The notes under the pieces are model-generated. The model was not told where the DNA came from, did not search any database, and saw only the letters and a program-made list of their open reading frames with translations. From Vigna angularis (Eukaryota > Streptophyta > Magnoliopsida > Fabales > Fabaceae): DNA of 64,000 nucleotides. Shown one piece after another: positions 1-10,600 of the stretch (positions are counted from its first letter, which is position 1; each line of letters opens with the position of its first letter). Both the position numbers and the translations under genes were made by a program. The stretch covers positions 3,546,501 through 3,610,500 of the forward strand of contig NC_068971.1 in NCBI RefSeq assembly GCF_016808095.1, read 5' to 3'.

Positions 1-548
1 CAGTGCCAAACTGATGCCCTAGGTCTGGCGTAGCAGGCAAGTAAAAGCTGGAGCAGGCGTAGCAGCAGTTGGAGCAGGCGTAGCAGTAGTTGGAGCAGGC
101 ATAGCAGTAGTTGGAGCAGGCATAGCAGTAGTTGGAGCAGGTGTGGCAGTTGTTTAGGCATCGGTTCGCCTGCAGCCCGAAGCAGTAGGACGTAGTTTTG
201 GCACCGGTTTCCTAACAAACCGAGGCAGTAGGGAGTAGTCAGACGTTTCAAGTGAGAAGCAGAGGTGTATAGGCTTCGGTCTCATCCTAACCGAAGCAAT
301 AGTGAGGGGTTTAGGCACCGGTTTCGTAGCAAACCGAGGCAGTAGGTAGTTGTCAGACTTCACAGGCCCTTTCCAGAGTTTCCAGACTAAGCAGCAGGGG
401 TGTATAGGCCTCGGTTTTGTCTTAACCGATGCAATATGGCTGTTCCACCACGGGTTGGATGGTGACCGAGGTATATAATCTTGTACGCTTCGGTTTTTGG
501 ATAACCGAAGCGTATATTGGACGTTAGAATCTACAATTTTTACTACTG
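1..548. mobile_element. Terminal part of a CACTA-like DNA transposon (enters from the left edge)
   Basis: The stretch from about 160 to 515 holds at least six imperfect hairpin units. Each pairs a CGGTTT-like arm with an AACCGA-like arm across about 10 bases, for example around 197-230, 267-300, 309-345, 397-432 and 486-515. Such iterated subterminal hairpins are typical of CACTA (En/Spm) ends. The likely outer end is ACTACTG at about 542-548, a degenerate match to an inverted CACTA terminus; AT-rich DNA of different character follows at once. No transposase sequence is present in the window. The family call is inference, and the element could also be another repeat-rich TIR transposon. Confidence 0.45.
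45..149. repeat. Five-copy 21-bp tandem repeat
   Basis: The unit TAGTTGGAGCAGGCATAGC+AG is repeated five times without gaps (45-65, 66-86, 87-107, 108-128, 129-149). Copies differ by one to three bases. It lies inside the putative transposon end. Confidence 0.85.
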
Positions 549-2604
549 CTCGTTTCTACTTTATATAATTTGCACCAATCAAATCTATTCCGTTAATTTT
601 ACATAAACGAAATAAAATGTGTGATGATGTGATAAATAAATCTTCATTTTTTTCTCTCTCTCTCCTTTGTTTCACATGCATCCAAACCCATCTTTTTCTC
701 TCTCTTTGAGTGAGAGATAAATGAATAATGCATTAATTATTGCATGACATTAATAAACACACATTTTAACTACCTCTTCAATGATATAATAAGTGCTAGA
801 GACCTTTCTTCAAGTATATCCTTTCTCCATTATCATGCCAATTACCTTTTTTTAAATATCTATAATGTACACTTTTTTGTTCTTTCGCAAATCTCCTACG
901 GAAAGAAATAACAATTACTATAATATTTTGTGATTCTTTTTTTTTTATTTAATACTTTGTATCTCTTCTAACTAGGTTTAAATCTATATAAGGTTTAAAA
1001 TATTTTTGGATTGGTCAAGTATTGAGATGAACTAATGTGTTTATAAAAAATTTAGATTCCTGTTTATAATTACAAGAAATGCACTTTGTATCGTATTCTA
1101 CCAGCCTGAGGCAACTTAGCCATAACGTACAAGATTCTACAATCATTAATTCAATAATTTATCTGTGTATGATGGAAGAAATTCAAATAATTCATTAATC
1201 TATTCAATCTTTATTTGTCTCTAATATAGAGGCAATACTATTTTTAACTTCAATTTTTTATATCATACTTTCATTTAAAAAACTATTATTTGAATATTAT
1301 ATTTGAAAATTTTAGCTTTTTCATTGTTATCTTTTAATATGTTTTATGTTTAACTAGTCATAGTTAATGTAAATGTCTCATGTATACATATTTTTAACTT
1401 TGTAATGCTTTGTACTTAATTTTAAACTTAATTATACATATTTTGAGATAAAAAAATTAAATTAGTAATACGATATAAAGATATAATAATAGAAGTTAAA
1501 AATTGAATTAAAACAACTAATCTATAAATAAACAAATAAAAATAACATTTAAGCCTTTAATTTTGAAAATATTTAGATAAGCAACTCAAAATTGTAAAAC
1601 TTGTGTAGTTAAAATCAATTAAAAATAATTAATAACGACATTTATTTAATGAAATTCATACTGATTAAAAAAATTATAAAATACGTTAAATAATAAATAT
1701 ATTTAAAATTATTAATTACAGATAACAAAATTTAAATACAAGATCAATGATAATAAATATTTAAGTAATTACATAATCATTTTCATTCATTCTTAATTTA
1801 CATTTATTTGAAAAATATATATTAATAAACTTGAATAAATTTATTTCAATATTTTTCAATTTCAAATATAAATTTATTATTTATTTATAATTCATAAAAA
1901 TTATAATTATAATTATACTTTTATTTATATAATTTAAATATATAGAAATTTTAAATATAAATAGGGAGATGTTTTAGTAGAAAAATTTTCAAAAATCTAA
2001 TGTTATGTGCTTAAACTACGTTACATTGTTTGGTAAAAAAAAAGTCTTATTTTAATTATATTAAGTTTAAATCTCCATGCAGGAATTAATACATTATTTT
2101 TTTCTCTCTTATTCGAAGAGAGAAAGATGTGTCAAACAGGAGCAAAAGAGAAAGAAATGCACACTTCTTTATTATGTCACCACACAATTAACTTCCATTA
2201 AAATCCATTATTCTTTGTAATTACAATTATAAAAAAAAACATTTTAATTCTTCTTAAAAGATTTCCTAACTCTTGATACCATTAAAATCCAAATTAAGAC
2301 AAATTACAGTATTTAAAAATGTCTATAAATATACTCATAAAAATGTCCATATAAAATTATCTATAAATATAAATTCATTTAATTTAATGCATGAATGTCA
2401 ATTATTTATAGGATTGATTCAATTTAAATTTAAATTAGATTACAGTCTATTATAACCAAAATAATTTTTTTTCAATTATTTTGTTGTGATTTTTAAACCA
2501 TTTTAAAAGTAATGTTTTGAATTACTTTAAATCTCTCATTTTTATGAAGTTTAAGTTACACATCTAGGTTGAGCCTTAAGTAAGTGATAATATTTAAAGA
2601 TCTT
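549..2604. other. AT-rich intergenic DNA
   Basis: I see no gene, RNA or clear transposon here. The sequence is very AT-rich, with short CT runs near 650-710 and 2100-2120. Open frames are short and of low complexity. Confidence 0.6.
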
Positions 2605-3009
2605 TGTGACAGAATATTTATCCTATTTATCATTATTATATTATTATATTGTGTCTAGAATTACTCTATTTATCATGATTATATATTATGTGTTTAGAGT
2701 TATCTTATTCATGATGATTATATTGTTGTGTCTAGAGTTGCCTTATTTATCTTCATTATATTGTGTCTAGGGTTACCTTTTATATCATGTATTCTTGTAT
2801 CAATTATTCTTATAAATAGAAGATTATGAGAGGGATCAATTAAGCCCTCTATAATTATTTTAGAGTTTAATTCTCAAGTTCGTATTAGAGGAGGTTCTCT
2901 GAGTCTCTTCCTACTTTATCTTTGTTGCCACCCGTGGCCCGTGGTCGCTGCCACTGGCGACCTTAAAAATTTCATCTTTTCTGAAATACCTCAATTACCA
3001 ATCTCGTTC

Positions 3010-3330
3010 TGATTTCTGTCTAGTCTCCAAACCTTAGTTGTTGTCCGGAACTGTCTAACATTGTTTGTCGCTGTCCAGCGTCGTTTGCAGCCGCTTGGCG
3101 CCGTTTGTCGTTGTCTGGTGCCATTTGTAGCTGTCCATCTAGCACATTTTGCCACCATGAGAGCTGTCCACAGAAGTTTGTCACCATTAACGTATATTCT
3201 CGACGTCATTCGCCACTGTCTGCCGTTGTCCATTGTTTCCACCGTTAGCCATTGTCCGCTGCCAACCATCGTCTGCCGCTGTCCGTTGCCAACCACTGTC
3301 TACTGTCGTCCATTAACATCTGTTACCACA
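3010..3330 (+). repeat. Imperfect GTTTGTCGCTGTCC tandem repeat inside the LTR element
   Basis: Words such as GTTTGTCGCTGTCCAGC, CCGTTTGTCGTTGTCTGG and CCGTTGTCCATTG recur every 15-30 bases. The frames open across it on both strands are a side effect of the repeat and look like no known protein. Confidence 0.6.
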
Positions 3331-4024
3331 ATTTAGTGCGACGACTAGTGGTTCGGGATCGCCTCCTTGAGCGAGAGGGCTAGTTCTCATCCAGGCGCTG
3401 CCACGCGCACCACATCTTTTTGACGTCCGCCTTCATCGTCGTCACATTTTCTCTGGCAAAGTTAAGGGTTTTGTGAGCCTCGAGGAGCACGACCCATCCC
3501 TAGTTGTTGCCTCATTCTCATCCACATGCGCTGTCACGCACGACTTCTCTCTGATAAGCTTCCAACGCGTGTTTGTCACATGCCACCTTCCCGGTGTCAG
3601 AATCACATCGCGGTACTGCCGTTCGTTTCGCTCAACCAAATAAAAAAAACTCTCTGGTTTAACATTTTACCTCTGTTTCAACATTTTTCCTTAGCCTCCT
3701 TTCATAATATTTGTTTAGCTTTGCATATTGTAGCATTTGTGATGTTCTTGATGACTTGTGTCATTTATTTAAAAGTCTCTAGGGAGAGTCAGGTTATTAA
3801 CTTGTTAACACCAAGGAATTTCAACACTAAAGTCATGGGTTGAAGGTTGCTCATGACATGAGGGGAGTCTATTTCTGGCAAGATTAAGAATCTTAGTCAA
3901 ATAATTTCACCTGCCCCTTGTCAGATTTGTTTTTGGATGCTTTGATAAATTATGGAAACCATTATGATCTTCTACCTTCACGATTTGTCTTCGACACGCC
4001 ATCATTTCCGTTGTTCACCGTGAG

Positions 4025-4380
4025 GGGAGTATGTTTCAACCACTATAGGCCCCATCAATCAATGATGGCAACTTAATCCTTGTAGTTTGTCACTTTTAAC
4101 TACTGTAGGCCCCCATTAGTCAATGATGGGAGTTTAGTCCTTGTCGTATGTTTCAGCCATTGCAGACCCCATCAATCGATGATGGAAGTTTAGTCATTGC
4201 AATTTGTTTCAGCCACTACAGGCCTCATCAGTGATGGCAATTTAGTCCTTTTAGTTTGTCACTTTTAGCTAGTACAAGCCCCGTCCATACTTAATGGAAT
4301 TCAATCTCTACAGTTTGTCGCTTTTAGCCATGCAGGCCCCATCCTTACTTGATGGAAATCCAATCTCTGAAGTTCACTGT
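4025..4380 (+). repeat. Imperfect ~60-bp tandem repeat inside the LTR element
   Basis: About five to six units carry the sequence CAACCACTATAGGCCCCATC, a TGATGG word and TTTAGTCCTT followed by GTTTGTC. Length and sequence drift between copies. The repeat is part of the non-coding interior. Confidence 0.7.
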
Positions 4381-4915
4381 CTACCACTCGTCATCCACTT
4401 CTGATGGAAATCAACTTTGTCAAAGTCATCCAACTTGAAAGTTCATGGTGCTAGTTGAAGTTTGTGGTTGTCCAATATTATTCTCCATAAGCTTATGAGG
4501 AGTCTCTTTGGTTACACTAGTTTGTGAGTCCAATTTGGTTTGTAGACATTCTCTCTTGATGGTCTAAAGTATATGTGCATCTTGTTCGAAGCCAAAGTTA
4601 CCATGTCTATTGTCTCGACATTCGAGACAAGTTGATTTTGTTGGAGTGAGTTTATTTACCTGTTTATCAAGATTATAATGTGTCTAGAGTTACCTATTTA
4701 TCATTATTATATTGTGTCTAGAGTTATCCTGTTTATTATGATTATATTGTGTTTAGAGTTGCTTTTTTTATCATGATTATAGTGTGTTTAGAGTTACCTT
4801 ATTTATCATGTATTCTTATATCAAATTATTTTTATAAATAAAGGATTATGAGGAATCAATTAAGTTCTCTAGAATTATTTTACAATTTCAATCTGAAAGT
4901 AAATTTCAATCTCAA

Positions 4916-5896
4916 GTGTTTGTTTTATAATATAAAAATTCATTTCTAAAAATATTTAAGTTAAGAATATGATATCTTGATCTTTGTTATCAAATTTGAA
5001 AAACGATTTTTTTAGGTATTTATGATAGGAATGGTATCTTTTATCCTGTTTTTATTTTTGTGGAATAAAAGCTTTATATTGTTTTAAATTTTATAGAATA
5101 AAAATTAATTTGATGGTTTCAAATTATTATATTATGTATGTTTATAATTTTTTCTTATTCTTATATATATAACAAATTTATAAAATTTTTCATACAAGAT
5201 TAATGAAAATTAATTTTATGTTGACAAAACATTATAAACGTATAATAGTTTTGAATTATATAAATTCATAAGGATAAAAAAAAGTTATATTTTTGTTTGA
5301 ATATGAAAATTTATTGTGGAGGAAACCAAACACTATGTTTAATCATTAATAATATTTCGGAACAAACGCCCAATGAAATAATCAAATTAATTGATAATCA
5401 AATAGATGCTTTTAAATTGATCAGGACTTAATTATAATTGAACAATAAATAAGTATAAGTGAATTTGATTTAGTAAATAATGAACAAAAGAAAATTAATC
5501 TATAAATTTGACGTTTTAAGTAAATATAATAAATGTTTCACTAGGGATAATTTGAGTCTATGTTTTATTAAAATATTTTTTTTCTTTATAATTTATAAAT
5601 AAAAAGTTGTTATTGACACACATTTGTGAAAATATTTTTATAAAAAAAATAATATAGTTTCATCGAATATATATCTAATTTTAACAAGAAAATATAAACA
5701 AATTTAAAATAAAACGTTCATTCTCAAGTTTGGATATTGATAAAACACACAACCAGAATTTCAAGATTAATTTTGTGAGTTTTTTTAATGTATTTTTCAT
5801 AATTAATATTGTGAAGATAATATATAATTTAGGTGACCTTGTTTAATTAACTTTTCATAACTTGATATATTTTTATGATCATAAATTTTTTATAAG

Positions 5897-5903
<7 letters not shown>
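4916..5903. other. AT-rich intergenic DNA upstream of the G3BP-like gene
   Basis: Nothing coding was recognised. It presumably holds distal promoter sequence of the downstream gene. Confidence 0.5.

Positions 5904-5968
<65 letters not shown>
5904..5968. repeat. (AT)n microsatellite
   Basis: About 32 perfect AT dinucleotides, roughly 100 bp before the first exon of the G3BP-like gene. Confidence 0.95.
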
Positions 5969-5970
<2 letters not shown>

Positions 5971-6074
5971 CATTCGATTCTGGTAGTTAACCGAATTATA
6001 ATGGTGAACCTCACGAACCGTATGGAAGGTAACCTGACCCAAATGAGAACTTTGCCGTGAGTTAAGAGTTTAGT

Positions 6075-6231
6075 TTGTTTCACTCATCACAGTCACAGGT
6101 AGCTTTCGCTTACTCCCTGTTTTTCGTGCGCAAACTCTTCTGTTGTTCCCTTTCTTCTCCATTTCCATCTCACTCTCGCTGTGCCATCATCTTCAAAATC
6201 ACGACCTTCTCCGCCACCACCACATTCACAG
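6075..6231 (+). other. Probable non-coding first exon (5' UTR) of the G3BP-like gene
   Basis: The segment is CT-rich and leader-like, and ends in TTCACAG before GTACTC, a good splice donor at 6232. The next acceptor is the AG at 7677-7678, directly before the start codon, giving a 1447-nt leader intron. The transcription start is a guess. Any ATG in this exon would be out of frame with the main protein. Confidence 0.5.
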
Positions 6232-7678
6232 GTACTCTACATTCTCTCTTCTCATTCTCCTCGCAATTGGGTCTCCATCGTTTTTCACACTTTTGTTTTT
6301 CTCATTCCCTTTTACGGATTCCTAATATAGGCAAATGGGTGATTCTTACGTTAGCGTTCCAACAATGACATTTTTTTTTTTGCTCTCTCTTAGTTGATCA
6401 GACATTGTTGCCGGCTTAGTGATTATGAGATGTTATTGTTGGCTGAAGTGAAATGTGTTCCTGAAGTTTTGTTCTTTTCGTCCAAGTTTGGATTTTTCGT
6501 CGTGGGTAATGATTGATTCATTTGGCAGTTCAAATGGGTGTTGTTTGTTTCGTGCTGTGAGTTCGGTTTAGGGTTTAGATTTGAGGTTTTTGTTTCTCGT
6601 TGGATCTGGGGTAATCTGCTGAGGCAAGTACGGTAATACAACTAGGTTCTTTGATTATTGTTTTTCGTTGGAATGTATGTATTTGGTTGCATGATAAATT
6701 AAGGCGATCTCACTGCATTTCGAGAATGTGGGTGTTTTGTTGTCGTTTTATATGGTGCCTTTTCTCTTAGTTATATTGTTTTTCTTAGTTTCTCACAATT
6801 ATCTCTTGTGAGGGAGTGGACTCTAGCTAGTTTATTTTATCTTTGAACCTTTTTTGTTCTCGATTGATTAGTCAACACTAATTTCCTCAATTTTTATGCG
6901 TCTGCATTAACTGTGTTCCTTTTCATGCATTCAGTCTTGTAGGGAAGACTGCTTATAGATATGTACACTGCTTGCTACTTACTACTATAAGTATTTTAAG
7001 TGGTCATAAAATTGAAGGTTAATAATCAGAGTCAGTTATTGAAGCATAGCGAGTCTTGGATTAGCCGCTAGTTTAACAAAGTGGAATTGTTGATGCCTCC
7101 AACTTAGTAAAATCAAGAAGCTAAACTCAAGGAGTGCTTCTATTATTCAAATCCCCTCAACTTTAATCTAGCTAACCGGGGTCTTATAAACCAGGCTTCA
7201 TCTTCTAATAGTTACCCCTGCCTTTCATTTTGTCTCAATTTGCCTCATCTACTTGCTCCTACATGGCATGCAAAAACAATGTATGAATATTATATGCAAG
7301 TACACAGCAATTTTACGGTTCATATTTCTGTTATACCTCTCTTTGTGGTATTGAATTTATTGACATGTTGATCTTAGAGATATTATGCCTAGCTGAGATT
7401 TGTTGGTTTATTTCATCATTAATACATATTAAACTTTGAACATATGGATTCTGTTTCTCTAAAAGAACTCGTATATGTTCTATACAATAACAATGAATGC
7501 CCTTTCTCTCTAGGTGAGATCAATTACTTGGATCAAATGATACCACTTTGTTCTGTCCAAAAATTATTATTTTGGAGAGACCAATTAGATCTAAATAGAA
7601 TTACATTCCTTGTTTTTCCAATTTTTGTGTATCTAGATTTTCTTGAGTTTCAAATACTGAACAACTGGTTTTGGACAG

Positions 7679-10600
7679 ATGGCCATGCAAACAGCTACTC
7701 CTCCAACTGCTCCCAGTGCCCAAGATGTGGGTAATGCATTTGTTGAACAATATTACCACATTCTTCACCATTCACCAGATTTGGTCTATCGGTTTTACCA
7801 GGACTCTAGTGTGATTAGCCGTCCTGATTCCAATGGTGTGATGACATCAGTTACAACCATGAAAGTAAGTTTTTTGATACAAAACTGGTGCCTCTATTAC
7901 TTCTTTTAGTTCCTAAAAATGTTTCCTCTAATGCCTTGTTGAAAAATAAGAAACATTGTAAATATAATGTAATTCTACCTTTTGATATCCATTACCATTC
8001 ATTGCTCTAATGAATTGCTAGTTAAATAAACTGCTGTATGTTCATACTATCTACTAATGTATAGCTAATTCATTTTTTAGCCCCTTCATTTTGATATTAT
8101 ATTTTTCGAGAATCTGATGGGTTATACTTCTATTTTCCTGTGTTTTACAATGTTTAGAAGGATGAAACATTGTTCATTTAAATTTTATGTTGCTTCTGTA
8201 AATGTTTAGTGGATATATCGCAGGCTTTCTGCCAATCTCTAAGTGTGTGGGTTTGTGGTGCAGGGCATTAATGAGAAGATTCTTTCACTAAATATCAAGG
8301 AATTTAAAGCAGAAATAAAGACTGCAGATGCTCAAAAGTCATACAAGGAGGGAGTGACTGTGCTGGTGACTGGATGCTTGACTGGCAAGGATAACATGAG
8401 AAGAAAATTTGCACAGTCATTCTTTCTTGCTCCGCAGGACAATGGCTATTTTGTTCTTAATGATGTTTTTAGGTATGTAGAAGATGATGAACCATCTGAA
8501 CTACCTCCAGTTAATGGAGATGATGATGCAGCTGCTGTTAAAATAATCCCAGAACCAGGCAAGATTATAATTAAAAAAATTGTATTTTCTAGTAGAGTTT
8601 ATTCTATAGTTGTATTCATGCTTTCTTATTTCCTTACAGAATCCATTTATGTTGCTGATTCTCCTGCCCCAGACCCCACAAATTCTATTGTGAACAAAGG
8701 TCAAATTGTTGCAGAGAATGCTTATGCTCCACCCAATCACCACGAGAGACAGATACCTGCTGAAAATGAAGACAATGTAGAATCCCATTTTCAGTCAAAT
8801 GGGAATGATGATTCTCAGGCCACAGAAGTGGCTTCTTTAGCTCAGGAGGATGCTCCAAAGCAGTCTTATGCATCAATTGTAAGTATTGCTCCAAGTATTT
8901 CACTTACAACCTCTGTTATTATTCTTTGGAAGCTTATTGATTTGTTGTTAGGTGAAAGTCCAAAAAGGGAGTTCAGGACCAACTAAAATTTATGTGCCTA
9001 CTAATAAGCTAAAGTCAGGGCCTAACAAAACTGAGAACCTGGTAGTTGAGTCAGTAGAATCCGATGAAGTGCCTGAAGCAACTTTGGATATTGTTAACGA
9101 CCCTGAAAGTAGTGATGCTCATGAAGAAGGTACATGTTATTTGTTTCAATTTTCACATACGTCATGCTATGTTTTGTCTTTCAATGTTTTGGAGAAAATG
9201 AATTTTAAACACATCATTTATTTTTCTCATTAAGTTCACTGATTGCAACTCAGCCATATATTTTTCTTAAACACATCTGTGCTTCTTTCTGATAAACAAA
9301 TTCTGCCGACAACAGTTGAAGGGCACTCCATTTACATTCGAAATTTACCTTTAAATGTGACGGTTGGTCAGTTGGAAGCGGAGTTTAAGAAATTTGGCCC
9401 CATCAAGCCGGAAGGCATCCAAGTCAGAAATAACAAGGTGATTATCGCGTTAGGAGGCTTTCAAATTTCCTTTTTGCATTTTCTTCAGCCCTAATGTAGT
9501 TTTGTGGGAAACACTTTATTTGTCTTTACAGCAGCAGGGATACTGTTTTGGCTTTGTTGAGTTCCTATCTCTAAATTCGATGGATAGTGCAATTCAGGTA
9601 TTGTCCTCATTACATCACTGGGTAGCTTAGATTTATATAGTTTTGGCTTTTAATAATGCTAGCTAATTATATTTATTATGTTGAAGCTGTTTGAAAATGG
9701 GACTAATTTCAAGTTGGAACTTGGATGCAGTTGTATATATAATATGTAAATATCACTGCTCCATTAGATGGTAACAATTTGGCATAATATAACTCATATG
9801 TAGAAAATTATAAAAAGAATTCTTACTTCAAACTTAAGATTATTCTCTTGTTTACTTAAGTCTTCTATTCTCACAAACCTCAACCATCTCTGCATCAAGC
9901 TGAAAGCCTACAATTGATCTCCTTTTAGCTAACTCATTCTTGGAAGCACATTAGCTCTACATTTAGCTGGTGGTAGTTTCTGCAACGCACTTGTTTGAGT
10001 CTGAGGCAATCTTGGATAGCAGCCGGCTCAGAAAAACGCTGTCTGGAGATAGCATATAGAGAGATAGCCGGTATTTTGAATACACACACATACAAATTCT
10101 CAAAACTGATAAATTACTCTAAAATAACAACTTTCATAATTAACAATAAAAAGTCATAGGTGTCTTCAACAAAACATACATGTAAACAGCACCTACAAAA
10201 GTCAAGTACGCATTTCCTAGATTGAAATTATGAGTATCACTTCTAAATCCAAATCTTTATCATTTTCGCTATTATTACATCTATAGGTTTGAATTTTGGA
10301 AAATTAAAATTCCAACCTCCAAAAAAGCCCTAATGTTTCTGTTTTAACTTATTTTTTAGAATCAACAGAGTGTGGCCTTATATCCCACTATTTGTTCTAT
10401 GGCCACTGCACTAAATTGCTCCGCTATAGCAGCCACTGTATTGGACAAGGGCAGCTTCCGGCTGGCTTGCTGCTCTATTGAACATATTCTTTAAAACAAT
10501 GACAGCTCTTTAATCTGTGCTATGCTAGTATTGTTCAGTAATATCCTGATTTAGTGTCCTTGGGTTTCTTTCCATCTTCCTGTGTTTTGATTTGGCATCG

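Larger units (their letters stand above)
2605..4915 (+). mobile_element. Small non-autonomous copia-like LTR retrotransposon
   Basis: Two direct repeats of about 275 bp flank the element, 2605-2877 and 4639-4915. Both start with TGT and are built from a short internal motif (ATTATATTGTGTCTAGAGTT) repeated four to five times. Both then carry a TATAAATA box and a matching tail around the words GGATCAATTAAG or GAATCAATTAAG. Directly after the left LTR, at about 2880-2891, TCGTATTAGAGG is a two- to three-mismatch version of the initiator-Met primer binding site TGGTATCAGAGC. The 1.76-kb interior has no gag, protease, integrase or RT frame. It consists of imperfect GC-richer repeats instead. Size and content suit a TRIM/LARD-like passenger element. 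The exact LTR ends and the target-site duplication could not be fixed. Confidence 0.65.

Noticed and set aside
3061..3336. Opposed 90-100-codon frames in the small LTR element as gag remnants
   Set aside because: Both are products of the GTTTGTCGCTGTCC repeat and show no zinc knuckle or other gag motif.
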